64,000 nt of DNA from Gabonibacter massiliensis. Its GTDB lineage: Bacteria; Bacteroidota; Bacteroidia; Bacteroidales; Marinifilaceae. The translations under genes and the position numbers were made by a program. The stretch is taken from positions 62,001 through 126,000 of the forward strand of contig LN913012.1 in assembly GCA_001487125.1 (NCBI GenBank), given 5' to 3'. Positions within the stretch are counted from its first letter, which is position 1; every line of letters starts with the position of its first letter. The notes beneath the pieces are model-generated. The model was not told the DNA's origin and ran no database searches. It was given only the letters and a program-made list of their open reading frames with translations. This document shows positions 9,900 through 18,821 of this stretch, one piece after another.

Positions 9900-10286
9900 A
9901 TGAAAAATAAAATTGTTCTAATAGTTATTAGTTTGTTTTTGTTGTGTTTTGGTGCTAAAGCGCAAGCTCCACTACCTCCTGATGCTACAGCTTCCCCAAC
10001 AGCTTTTAGTTTATATGAAGGTGAAATGAAAGAAGTGGTAATTTGTTTTACTCCTGTTTCTGGTTTTTCTTTAAAGGATCTTATTTTTACGATAGAAGCG
10101 AATAATGAAGGTGTAGAAGTTACAGAAGGAATTTTTGATAATAATACAAAGCATTTGACTGTTAAAGGTCTAAAACCAGGAAGGTATGAAATAGTTGTTA
10201 CAATTGTGGGATTCCAGCAAGATAAAAGGACTGGATGGTCTTTCTTTTTTACTATGGAATTAAAATTATCAGTAATTGTAATCTGA
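9900..10286 (+). CDS. Small secreted protein of unknown function
   Basis: 128 residues with a classical signal peptide (MKNKIVLIVI, cleavage probably after AKAQ, residue 22). The mature part of about 105 residues is an all-beta, Ig-like sandwich (EGEMKEVVICF, LTVKGLKPGRYEIVV); the GLKPGRYEIVVTI strand is typical of bacterial Ig-like folds. It has its own promoter at 9745 and its own terminator at 10294, so it is monocistronic. Codon use is markedly AT-rich (TTT, TTA, AAT, GAA) compared with the genes on either side, which may indicate separate acquisition. No lipobox and no Cys in the mature protein are visible. No family recognised. Confidence 0.75.
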   Translation: MKNKIVLIVISLFLLCFGAKAQAPLPPDATASPTAFSLYEGEMKEVVICFTPVSGFSLKDLIFTIEANNEGVEVTEGIFDNNTKHLTVKGLKPGRYEIVVTIVGFQQDKRTGWSFFFTMELKLSVIVI

Positions 10287-10293
10287 TAATAAA

Positions 10294-10324
10294 AATAATC
10301 GGTTTCGTGGAGTTTCCGATTATT
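10294..10324 (+). terminator. Intrinsic terminator of the small exported-protein gene
   Basis: A 9-base stem, AATAATCGG / CCGATTATT, encloses a 13-base loop and ends in T residues. It starts 8 bases after the stop codon. Confidence 0.75.
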
Positions 10325-10419
10325 TAACTATTTTAATGCAATAGGAGAAAATGAAATTATATATATCGTTATAATTTATATCAAAACGTATAAATTGCAA
10401 TTTTAAAGAATTTATTATT

Positions 10420-13400
10420 ATGACATTCGCTAACCTTATAATAGTCTCCCGTTACCAGATGAAATTATTATTTCGTAATTGGATCGTGTGGTTTTTGTTT
10501 TTGATAGTACTTGGATTAATCTTGTTTTACCAAATTGATAACCAGCGTATTTTTGGCGAAACGAGGAATGATTTTTATTCGATGCTTTCTTCTTTAATTC
10601 CTGCGACCAACGCTTATTTTTTTAATCTATTACAGGTTTTGCCGTTTTTGTACCTTGCGGGAGATTATATTTACGGGAACCGCAAACTGGATACTCTTGC
10701 CGTTATCGATTCCCGGCCACAGGGTAACGCTTCTTGTACGGGTGGGATGAGTTTAGGTATAGTCATTGTTTTTTTGTTTTTCGGTGCGATAAGTTTGTTT
10801 TTGGGGATACTCGTTAATTTATTTGCCAGTAAACTGGCTTTTAACGGGTGGTATTCCTTGTTTTATCTTTTTACTTATGTATTGCCGACCACGATCTTTT
10901 TGACGGGTTTTTCTTTTTTCGTGGTCTATTTAACCCGTAACCGTCTTTTTTCTTTTATTCTCTTAATCGGGTACTTGTTGTTGACCGTCGTTCTCTTGCC
11001 GGATACATGCCAGGGCTTGTTTGATCCTTTTGCCCTTCATGTACCCAATATTTTTTCCGATATGGTCGGTTTCCCCGACCCGTGGGGTTATTTTTTGCAC
11101 CGTTTTTGCTGGTTGCTGTGTGGTATAGGTTTTTTTAGCGCCGCAGTGGTGTTGTCCCGCCGTCTCCCGAATAGTACACGGGACGAGCGTTTATGGAAAT
11201 TTATCTGCGTGATATGTTTTGTCCTTGGTGCCGGCAACGGTACGACTTTTTATTTAAGATATCAAGGTTCCGTAGAGGCTCGTCGTCTCTACCGTGATGT
11301 ATACGTCCAGTACAATTCCTACCCCAAAGTTACCTTGCTCGATTTGGATATGGATTACGAGTCGCGTGGAAGTCGATTGTCGGTCGATTGTCGTTTACGG
11401 GTTCGGAATCAAAACAAGGAACGCGTGGAGAATCTTCTTCTTTACCTGAATCCTTCTTTAGAATTAGAATCGGCACGTGTAGACGGGAAGGATATCCCGT
11501 GGAAGCGAGATGAACAGGTGCTCCTGCTCTATAGCGGTTTGGCAGCGGGAGAGGTGTGTGAGGTGGAGATACGTTACAGGGGTAAGATCGATGAACGTAT
11601 ATGTTATGTGGACATCCCGGATAAAACGTTTTTCGATCTTTCGGACCGGGGAGATTTCACGTGTCGTTTCGGGAAGCGTTTCGCTTATTTGGGAGAGGAT
11701 TACACTCTGCTCACCCCTGAATGCTTGTGGTACCCGGTATGTACTCCCCCGGTTAACCCGGGGAATGTATACGCTGTTGATAAACATTTTTTCAATTCGA
11801 CGCTAAAGATAAGGGGCACGGGAGATAAGGCTGTTTTTTCACAAGGAGCGTCGTTCAAGGAAAGAGAGGTTACTTTATTCCGTTCGACAAAGCCTCTTGT
11901 CGGGTTATCGCTTGTAGTGGGTCGTTACACCGGCGATATGTTGCCGGTAGATTCGGTGCAGTACGGTTATTATGTTTACCCGGGACACGGTGATTACTTT
12001 AACGGTTTGGAGGTCGTATCGGATTCACTCCCGGGGGTGATTTCTTCTTTTTCGAAAGCGGGGCATGGAAAGCCTTACCCTTTCGATCGTTATCTTTTTG
12101 TGGAGACCCCGCTCTCGTTTTGTAGTTTCTATCGGGTCTCTCGGAACGGAAGCGGGTACGTGCAGCCGGAGATGTACTTTTTCCCTGAGCAGATGATCGG
12201 TATACCTCTCCCGAATTTTAAAGAAGAAATTGTCCGGATGGAGGAAGAGGATCGAGTAAACAGAAGAGGGGTACTTACACCATTCAGGTATGAAATGAGG
12301 GTATTAGAAAGAACCATTCGTCAAGTGATGTTCTATACTAAAATTGTTAAAGGACAACCTATTAATGTATTGAATAAGTTTGATGAAAACAAAATCCTTG
12401 TAAATAATTTATATGTGGATTTTCCACTTTATAATGACTACACGATTAGTTTTAACTCGAAGGAATATCCCGTACTTAATACCCTATTAAATCAAATGAC
12501 CGATAAGGCTAATTTTGAGGAGTACTTGAGAACAGTGTATCCCCAAGCAAGTTCAGGAATAATTGATAACTCTCACGTGAGGTATTATCTTTCTAAAAAT
12601 AGTTTTTCTGATGCTCTTTCGGATGCATCATTTCTCCCCGTATTGTTAAATGATTTGTTAAGAATAAAAGTCGATCAGCTTAAGGATATACTCTTGTTGT
12701 ATTCTTCTTCAGAGGAGTTGAACAAGTTTTTGGTTGGTTTTGTTCAACAGTATACATTTAAACAAGTGGATTTTGAAACATTTAATACTGCCTATAAACA
12801 AGAGTTTGGCATTGACTGGATGGAATTTTTACCGCAATGGTATTCGGAGAATAGAGTTCCAGCGTATATCATAAGAGATTTTAAAATGGCGGAGATATTG
12901 GAATCTGGAATGACAGAAAATCTTACTGGTAAAAAACGTTATAAAGTGCAGGCAAGTATATATAACACGGGAGAGGTTGACGGTATTATTTCATTTAGTT
13001 TCTATACAGACAAGGGACCTCAACAGAAGAATTTTCTGGTAAAAAGGCATGAGGGGCAAAGGATCGAATGGATTGGGGAAGAGATAGGTTTTGGTGTAAT
13101 TTTACTTACTAATATAGCCCGGAATAACCCGGGAACAAAGTATGCTCAAAAAGGTGTAACAACTAATGACACTACACAACGGATAGAGCAATTACCCTTT
13201 AGTTATTTTCAACCTCCGGCCAACGAGATTATTGTCAACGAGGATGACGAGGGCTTTCGAATCATTCAACCGAAATCTCGTTTGTTGCTCGGTCGTTTAC
13301 TCGGTCAACGGGAAGAAGGATATATCACGATTAATGGTAGTTCTCCGTATACCGGAGAGCTTCCAGAGTGGACTTATTTTGCCGCACCTTCTTACGCTTA

Positions 13401-13806
13401 CGGTGATATCACGGAGGGTTTTGTTTCCAAGAAGGCCGGTAGGGGAGATTTTAGCGTGGAGTGGCATGCTCGAATAGAAAAATCAGGAATGTATGAAATT
13501 TTTGTTTATATGACTCCCATCCCTTGTTTAACGTGTAAGCGCTATATATATAACTTGAGAAATTCAATTCCTACTAATACCATTCAGTTGTTTCAGTATT
13601 ACACGGTCACGTGTGACGAGGGTGTGAAAGAGATTCCCTTGGACGTTAATATCGGTTGGAAAGCGGAAAAAGGGAAATGGATATCGTTGGGACATTTTAA
13701 ATTGACGCCCGGAGAACACGTGATTACTTTAAGTGATAAATCCAACACCTCGGATTTTAATATCTATGCCGATGCCGTAAAATGGGTCTATATAGAAGAT
13801 GAATAG
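10420..13806 (+). CDS. Chimeric ABC-2-type permease / M1-peptidase-like / golvesin-like protein
   Basis: 1128 residues in three parts. The N-terminal 280 residues contain about seven hydrophobic helices of an ABC-2 permease (for example 21-41, 101-130, 170-195, 225-245, 262-280). Residues about 290-600 resemble the extracytoplasmic beta domain of permease/M1-aminopeptidase fusions (TLLTPECLWYPVC, QPEMYFFPE), but I find no HExxH zinc motif anywhere. The last 120 residues resemble a golvesin/xanthan-lyase-type C-terminal domain (LGHFKLTPGEHVITLSDK, ADAVKWVY). Such permeases normally sit next to an ABC ATPase, but none is adjacent here. Bases about 12240-13190 are visibly more AT-rich than the flanks, suggesting a replaced internal segment. 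Function unknown; possibly a structural or regulatory envelope protein. Confidence 0.75.
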   Translation: MTFANLIIVSRYQMKLLFRNWIVWFLFLIVLGLILFYQIDNQRIFGETRNDFYSMLSSLIPATNAYFFNLLQVLPFLYLAGDYIYGNRKLDTLAVIDSRPQGNASCTGGMSLGIVIVFLFFGAISLFLGILVNLFASKLAFNGWYSLFYLFTYVLPTTIFLTGFSFFVVYLTRNRLFSFILLIGYLLLTVVLLPDTCQGLFDPFALHVPNIFSDMVGFPDPWGYFLHRFCWLLCGIGFFSAAVVLSRRLPNSTRDERLWKFICVICFVLGAGNGTTFYLRYQGSVEARRLYRDVYVQYNSYPKVTLLDLDMDYESRGSRLSVDCRLRVRNQNKERVENLLLYLNPSLELESARVDGKDIPWKRDEQVLLLYSGLAAGEVCEVEIRYRGKIDERICYVDIPDKTFFDLSDRGDFTCRFGKRFAYLGEDYTLLTPECLWYPVCTPPVNPGNVYAVDKHFFNSTLKIRGTGDKAVFSQGASFKEREVTLFRSTKPLVGLSLVVGRYTGDMLPVDSVQYGYYVYPGHGDYFNGLEVVSDSLPGVISSFSKAGHGKPYPFDRYLFVETPLSFCSFYRVSRNGSGYVQPEMYFFPEQMIGIPLPNFKEEIVRMEEEDRVNRRGVLTPFRYEMRVLERTIRQVMFYTKIVKGQPINVLNKFDENKILVNNLYVDFPLYNDYTISFNSKEYPVLNTLLNQMTDKANFEEYLRTVYPQASSGIIDNSHVRYYLSKNSFSDALSDASFLPVLLNDLLRIKVDQLKDILLLYSSSEELNKFLVGFVQQYTFKQVDFETFNTAYKQEFGIDWMEFLPQWYSENRVPAYIIRDFKMAEILESGMTENLTGKKRYKVQASIYNTGEVDGIISFSFYTDKGPQQKNFLVKRHEGQRIEWIGEEIGFGVILLTNIARNNPGTKYAQKGVTTNDTTQRIEQLPFSYFQPPANEIIVNEDDEGFRIIQPKSRLLLGRLLGQREEGYITINGSSPYTGELPEWTYFAAPSYAYGDITEGFVSKKAGRGDFSVEWHARIEKSGMYEIFVYMTPIPCLTCKRYIYNLRNSIPTNTIQLFQYYTVTCDEGVKEIPLDVNIGWKAEKGKWISLGHFKLTPGEHVITLSDKSNTSDFNIYADAVKWVYIEDE

Positions 13807-14012
13807 CACATGGGGACGGGGGTAAAGTGCTATGTATTTTAATTTATGATTGAAGAAGAATAAAATGATATAGTAATGGAGCGTGATTAAAAAGTTTTGA
13901 ATATGCACGGGGAAAGACGTTGTACCGGCGGACTTGCGTAAAATAGTTTTGCAAATGTAAAAAATTAAAGGTATTTTGAAGACGGTTTCAAAATATAATT
14001 AATTGTAATGCT

Positions 14013-14867
14013 ATGGAAATAAAATCCCTCGGGAAAACGGACTTCGATATTGTGTTTGAGGCATTTAATCGGGCTTTTGCCGATTATGAGATTCAATTGA
14101 ATAAAGAACAGCTTCAGATGATGTTGAAGAGGCGTGGTTTTGATCCTGAATTGTCTTTTGCCGCATTTGAGAAGGGTGGAATCGTGGCTTTTACGTTTAA
14201 CGGCATCGGAAATTTCGGAGGGATGCCAACGGCTTACGATACGGGTACCGGGACATTAAAAGAGTATAGGGGAAAAGGGTTGGCTACGGAGGTCTTTAAA
14301 TATTCTATCCCTTATTTGAAGGAAACAGGGATTAAGCAGTATTTGTTAGAAGTTTTGCAGCACAATACAAAGGCTGTTTCCGTTTATCGAAATCTCGGAT
14401 TTGAGGTAATTCGTGAGTTCAATTATTTTATGGCCGAGAATGAGGAGGTTCGGAATACAATCAACCGTCCTTTTGTTGCCTGTATAATCAAACAAATTAA
14501 TAATATCGGCGAATATGATTCGATTCCTGAATTTTGGGATTTTACCCCATCCTGGCAGAATAGTTTTGAATCCATCCAAAGAGCTGCCGAGGGGTTCGTT
14601 TGTTTGGGTGCATTTATTGAAGATAAGCTTGTCGGGTATTGTGTTTTTGAACCCGCTTCCGGAGATATTACCCAAATAGCGGTTGATAAACGATACAGAA
14701 GGAGAGGAATTGCTTCCGTGTTACTTCATGAAATGATTAAATCAAATCAAAATGATACAGTTAAAATCATAAATACGGATATTTTATCACCTTCGATCAC
14801 CGATTTCCTAAAGGCGAGAAATATAGATATACAAGGAAAGCAATTTGAAATGATAAAACAGTTATAG
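14013..14867 (+). CDS. GNAT-family acetyltransferase with two GNAT domains
   Basis: 284 residues holding two acyl-CoA-binding motifs: YRGKGLATEVFKY (about residue 88) in the N-terminal domain, and YRRRGIASVLLHE (about residue 230) in the C-terminal domain. Both match the R/Q-x-x-G-x-G/A phosphate-binding loop of GNAT N-acetyltransferases. The N-terminal domain also has the downstream NTKAVSVYRNLGFEV segment typical of a complete GNAT fold. The substrate cannot be inferred. It is a single-gene unit followed by a terminator at 14961. The 206-base gap before it holds no feature I can support. Confidence 0.88.
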   Translation: MEIKSLGKTDFDIVFEAFNRAFADYEIQLNKEQLQMMLKRRGFDPELSFAAFEKGGIVAFTFNGIGNFGGMPTAYDTGTGTLKEYRGKGLATEVFKYSIPYLKETGIKQYLLEVLQHNTKAVSVYRNLGFEVIREFNYFMAENEEVRNTINRPFVACIIKQINNIGEYDSIPEFWDFTPSWQNSFESIQRAAEGFVCLGAFIEDKLVGYCVFEPASGDITQIAVDKRYRRRGIASVLLHEMIKSNQNDTVKIINTDILSPSITDFLKARNIDIQGKQFEMIKQL

Positions 14868-14960
14868 CGTGATTTTATAGTAAAATTACAGTTTTATGTT
14901 TTTTTGACTGTTTGATTTTTATCCGATAAGTTTTGGAGAAAGAATGAAATGTTTTGAAAG

Positions 14961-14988
14961 AGTGCCGCTTTACTAACGGCACTTTTTC
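14961..14988 (+). terminator. Intrinsic terminator after the double-GNAT gene
   Basis: A 7-base stem, AGTGCCG / CGGCACT, with a 9-base loop is followed by TTTTTC. It lies about 95 bases beyond the stop codon. Confidence 0.8.
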
Positions 14989-15045
14989 AATTTATAATAT
15001 ATTGATAGCTTGTTGTTTTTTCAGAGTCGTATTATTTTATTCATC

Positions 15046-15960
15046 TTAGAATGCACGTCCTTGTTTCAGATCCTCGACAAATTTATCGATACGTCGCAAT
15101 TGTGCGGGGGTAGCGATATTTTGCGGACAATGGGTATTGCATTGATCGCAGCCGATACAATGGTTAGCCTGTCGCAGGTACGGAACAGAACGGTCGTAAC
15201 CAATAAGAAATGCTCGGCGGGCTTTGCGATAGTTCGTATACCGTGACGAAGAGGGCATATTGCCTTCGTTGATGCATTTGTTGAAATGGAGTAAGATACC
15301 CGGAATATTCTACCGTAAGGACATGGCATACAGTATTTGCAATCGTTACAGGGAATGGTCGGGTAGCGGAGCAATTGTCGTGCCGTTTCTTCCAAAAATT
15401 CCTTTTCTTCAGAGGTCAGTTCTTCAAAGGGGGAGTAAGTGCTTAAGTTGTCCTGAAGGTGTTCCATATAGGCCATGCCGCTTAGTACGGTTAGAACATC
15501 CGGAAAAGAGCCGGCAAAGCGGAAAGCCCAGGATGCGACGCTCGATCCGGGACGTCGTTGTTTCAATTGGGCGGCAATATGGTCGTGTACATTAGAGAGA
15601 CGTCTTCCCAAAAGCGGTTCCATGATTATGGCCGGAATACCCCGTTTCTCTAACTCTCCGTAAAGATATTCGGCATCCGTATTGCGGGTATTTACCTCTT
15701 TGGCATGTTCCAGTCCACATAGTTGAGCTAAATTTGTACGAAATCCCATTTGATTTTGCCGTGTCGAGAGAGTAGGTAATCGAATATGCGAATATCCCCG
15801 TGGTAAGAGAATCCGAGGTTCCGAATACGTCCGATTTCCCGTTCATCAAGTAAAAAATCCAATAGGCCGTTATCTAATGCTTTATTCTTGGCTCAATTCG
15901 CCAAAGAGTTATGGATATAATACTCTGAAACGGACAACGATTGGTATAGTAAACGACCAA
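15046..15960 (-). pseudogene. Decayed aldo/keto reductase with C-terminal 4Fe-4S domain
   Basis: Reassembled from three minus-strand frames, the sequence is a Bacteroidetes-type aldo/keto reductase. From about 15895 it reads GLLDFLLDEREIGRIRNLGF and continues to DFVQI, then hits an in-frame TAG (near 15738, probably once CAG). A one-base loss just after LNYVDWN moves the reading into a frame with NTDAEYLYGELEKRGIPA and CNDCKYCMPCPYG. A second one-base loss near 15320 moves it into the last frame, with MPSSSRYTNYRKARR, HCIGCDQCNTHCPQNI and the normal C-terminus. The two Cys clusters of a ferredoxin-like tail are both intact. The N-terminal half is unrecognisable beyond about 15960. Residual similarity is high, so inactivation is probably recent. 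Confidence 0.88.
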
Positions 15961-16021
15961 CTCTTTTAATCGGCACTTTCTCCACTTATTACACACTTTT
16001 TAAAAGAAGGAACAGAAGGAG

Positions 16022-16445
16022 CTATTTTAAGGCGAGAAGCGAAAAGCCGTTTGATCGTTTTTCAACGGTTTCTAAACCCTGTCTCGGGAACCATTCGGTA
16101 TTGCTCATAAAGTGATATTTTTTTGTTTCGATAACTGTAACCAAACCATTTGTGCCTTGCTATTTGGCATCGTCGACGACAGTTTTTAATAAGGCTTTGG
16201 CATACCCTTTTCCTTTGTATATTCCTGTTATTCAAAAATAATTGATTATTAGATGGTTATGGTCTCTACGGGAGTCCATGCTTTTTGTGCGGGAACATAT
16301 TCGATAAAAACTTTTGCTTTTTCATCCAATCTTTTTTAATTCGTAACCTTCGCTACATTGCTTGTCGGAGAAAACGCAACAGAGATGTTGTGTATCAATA
16401 TTCTCTTTTGTCAGGGATGTATATTTTAGGTTTAGTTTTTATATT
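16022..16445 (-). pseudogene. Decayed GNAT acetyltransferase of the YoaP-like type
   Basis: On the minus strand, fragments in different frames line up with the YoaP-like GNAT family as I remember it. The order is LTKENIDTQHLCCVFSDKQC then EGYELKK; then DEKAKVFIEYVPAQKAWTPVE; then ITGIYKGKGYAKALLKTVV followed by DDAK; then GTNGLVTVIETKKYHFMSN and a C-terminal GFSLLALK. Damage seen: no usable start codon, about 15 residues missing after EGYELKK, a frameshift after TPVE, a TGA where a Trp or similar is expected, and a TAG after DDAK. It lies just upstream, on the opposite strand, of the intact class A beta-lactamase and next to the broken aldo/keto reductase. The 60-base gap between the two pseudogenes shows nothing. 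Confidence 0.75.
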
Positions 16446-16574
16446 TTATAAAAATAGATAATTGTTGTTTGTGTGTTAATCAAGCTTTTTCGCTTGTCGA
16501 TGGGCAATAGAATCTTTGTATATGATAAAAAATGATTGTAGTTTTGAGCATTGCTGAATAGATAAAATGATGAT

Positions 16575-17468
16575 ATGAAATTAAAAGGCTTATGGTTGGT
16601 TTTCAGTTTACTCGTGTTGCCGGTTATAGTAAAATCGGAACATGAAAATTTACAAAAGCAATTACGGGAAACGATCGCCGGAAAGAATGCTCAAGTCGGT
16701 ATAGCCGTTATTCTTAACGGCAAAGATACGATCACTGTGAACAATGATTGTCAATATCCTATGATGAGTGTTTTTAAGTTGTACCAAGCCTTGGCTGTTG
16801 CAGATTATTGTCAAAAAGAGAAGTTGTCTTTCGAAACGTCTGTTTATATTCGACGATCCGATTTGAAATCGAATACATATAGTCCCCTTCGCGACAGATA
16901 TCCTCAAGGTGAAATTTTTCTTCCGATTAAAGAGTTGCTGAAATATACCTTGCATTTAAGCGATAATAACGCGTGTGATATTCTTTTTGCTCGAACCGGT
17001 GGGACGGAGGCAACTGACAAGTATATACGAAGTTTGGGTATCCGGGATTTTTCCGTTGAATTTACGGAGGATGAAATGCATAAGGACATAAATACCTGTT
17101 ATAGGAATTGGAGTACTCCTCTTGAAGCGGTTAAAGTCATGGAATTACTGCTTACTCGGCCGTTATTCGATAAAGATTATCAGGATTTTATTAAACAGGC
17201 GATGGTTACCTGTGAGACTGGAAAAGATCGCTTGCCTTTTCCGTTAGAGGGGACAGAAGCAATCATCGGTCATAAAACGGGAACAGGAGATCTCAATGAT
17301 AAAGGCCAGATCATCGGAATAAATGATGTGGGTTTTGTATATCTGCCGAACGGGAAAAGATACACGATAGCCGTTTTTATAAAAGACTCCGCGGAAAATA
17401 TGCAGGAATCTTCTCGAATCATAGCTGATATTTCTCGTGTCGTATATCAATATGTGAGCGAAATATAG
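16575..17468 (+). CDS. Class A (serine) beta-lactamase
   Basis: Periplasmic enzyme that hydrolyses beta-lactam antibiotics through an acyl-serine intermediate. The 297-residue precursor has a signal peptide (about 1-21) and every class A motif: S65-V-F-K68 (Ambler S70xxK), S129-D-N131 (SDN), an omega-loop TEDEMH followed by YRNWSTP (Glu166 and Asn170 equivalents), and K234-T-G236. The YRNWSTPLEA segment and overall character resemble the Bacteroides A2 subclass (CblA/CepA/CfxA/PER-like). Spectrum cannot be told from sequence: this subclass includes cephalosporinases. It has its own terminator at 17474. It sits among pseudogenes outside the 25-38 kb island, with codon use similar to the chromosome, so it may be a resident gene. 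Confidence 0.93.
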   Translation: MKLKGLWLVFSLLVLPVIVKSEHENLQKQLRETIAGKNAQVGIAVILNGKDTITVNNDCQYPMMSVFKLYQALAVADYCQKEKLSFETSVYIRRSDLKSNTYSPLRDRYPQGEIFLPIKELLKYTLHLSDNNACDILFARTGGTEATDKYIRSLGIRDFSVEFTEDEMHKDINTCYRNWSTPLEAVKVMELLLTRPLFDKDYQDFIKQAMVTCETGKDRLPFPLEGTEAIIGHKTGTGDLNDKGQIIGINDVGFVYLPNGKRYTIAVFIKDSAENMQESSRIIADISRVVYQYVSEI

Positions 17469-17473
17469 ACAAT

Positions 17474-17505
17474 ACTACCGGTAAGAGGTATTTCTCTTCC
17501 GGTAG
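17474..17505 (+). terminator. Stem-loop terminator of the beta-lactamase gene
   Basis: CTACCGG-AAGAG pairs with CTCTT-CCGGTAG around a short loop, starting 6 bases after the stop. The downstream T run is weak, so it may be a 3'-end stabiliser. Confidence 0.65.
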
Positions 17506-17546
17506 CGGGAAGTTTTGTAAGGAGATGGTTCGCTTTATCTGGCATG

Positions 17547-17912
17547 TTAATTTTGAGCTATGTATTCTTTATACATTTTCTCTATCTCCTTTATTGAAAT
17601 ATCCAATGTCTTTATTTGTTTGAAAAATTCCGGTAATTCTTCGTGCAGGAATACATCCTTGCGAAGAGTCATAATCCGGTCTTTGGCCCCTGCCGATACG
17701 AAATAACCGATACCGCGTTTATTGTATATTATTTCTTGCCCCTGAAGGTAATCGTAAGTACGAACGACCGTGTTCGCGTTTACCTCCACGGTGGCAGCGT
17801 ATTCCCTGACGGATGGAATACGCTGCTCTTCTTTATATTGTTCTTGCAGGATTTCGTCGCATATCCGGTCGGCTATCTGCAAGTATATGGATTTATTTTC
17901 TTTAAATCTCAT
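17547..17912 (-). CDS. GntR-family (YtrA-type) transcriptional regulator
   Basis: 121 residues. It opens with the classic GntR winged helix (IYLQIADRICDEIL, RIPSVREYAATVEVNANTVVRTY, about 8-60) followed by the wing ending GIGYFVSAGA. The short C-terminal tail of about 50 residues lacks a FadR or UTRA effector domain, as in the YtrA subfamily that controls ABC transporter operons. Its start overlaps the end of the permease gene by 4 bases, so it is the last gene of the ATPase-permease-regulator operon. It most likely represses that operon. The order, with the regulator last, is less common than regulator first. Confidence 0.9.
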   Translation of the reverse strand: MRFKENKSIYLQIADRICDEILQEQYKEEQRIPSVREYAATVEVNANTVVRTYDYLQGQEIIYNKRGIGYFVSAGAKDRIMTLRKDVFLHEELPEFFKQIKTLDISIKEIEKMYKEYIAQN

Positions 17913-18808
17913 AATAAATGAAATTTCGGTTTAATAATTTGTGAACGGGTAAAGAGTTTATAACTCAACCACCAGTTGAAAATAGTAAATAAACTAAAGA
18001 AAGTCACACCTGCTGTCAATATATTCTTCACTGTTGCCCAAGTGGCCTCTCCGGAATACAACAGGGCAGACGTGTTTTCGGGGTCCTGTCGTCCTATGGC
18101 GATTGATGCGATAAAGCCTAATAGAAACATTATACCCCAAAGGGTTCCCAATGTTTTTAAAAAAGGTTTTTTATACCAATAATTGCCGCCTAATATGAAC
18201 AAGGAATGATGCCAGATAACCGAAGTCCAGATACAAGCCGAAACCAATCCCCAATTAGAAATTCCGCTTCCGTAAATAACGGAACTATTTTTACCACTCA
18301 TACAAATCATATCTATAAACATAGAAAACATCTTAGGTAATACGGTCTGATGCAAAGTGGCAGGTACGTTGAATAAAGGAAGCAGAAGAAGACGGGTAAT
18401 CTCAGCCAAGGATACGGTTAACAGGATAGCCACGAAAAGACCTACCGTAACGTATAAGAATCTTACAATAAACTTTTCAAACATAGTAGCCGGAAGCATA
18501 AGGAATGATATGCGTTTCTCTTTCGTTTTCATATTTTCCATAATATTGGCCGCGTAAATAAAAGATGCAATTCCTGCAATTATCATAAAGGCAATCATTC
18601 TGCTTAGACAAAAATGTTCTACCGCCCACTCGGGATTATCCAACCAACGCGGCTCGTTATTTGCCTTGATCATGGCAAATATTAACGTCAATGCAAATGC
18701 CGCGTAAAGACCGATTAATCGGTATACATTCGTTTTCCAGTTTTCAATGATCTCGCGTTTCATTACCATGACTATGCGCGATAAGCTAAAAAAGTTGTTC
18801 GCATCCAT
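17909..18808 (-). CDS. ABC transporter permease-like membrane protein
   Basis: 299 residues with about six hydrophobic helices (roughly 30-48, 70-90, 110-135, 175-200, 215-240, 255-280). It begins with a cytoplasmic segment containing RIVMVMKREIIENWK, which resembles ABC-2-type export permeases of Bacteroidetes. It is encoded 13 bases downstream of the ABC ATPase and overlaps the GntR gene by 4 bases, so it is almost certainly the membrane partner of that ATPase. The transported substrate is unknown; related YtrA-controlled systems respond to cell-wall-active compounds, but nothing here proves that role. Confidence 0.82.
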   Translation of the reverse strand: MDANNFFSLSRIVMVMKREIIENWKTNVYRLIGLYAAFALTLIFAMIKANNEPRWLDNPEWAVEHFCLSRMIAFMIIAGIASFIYAANIMENMKTKEKRISFLMLPATMFEKFIVRFLYVTVGLFVAILLTVSLAEITRLLLLPLFNVPATLHQTVLPKMFSMFIDMICMSGKNSSVIYGSGISNWGLVSACIWTSVIWHHSLFILGGNYWYKKPFLKTLGTLWGIMFLLGFIASIAIGRQDPENTSALLYSGEATWATVKNILTAGVTFFSLFTIFNWWLSYKLFTRSQIIKPKFHLL

Positions 18809-18821
18809 AATGTGCCTGTTT

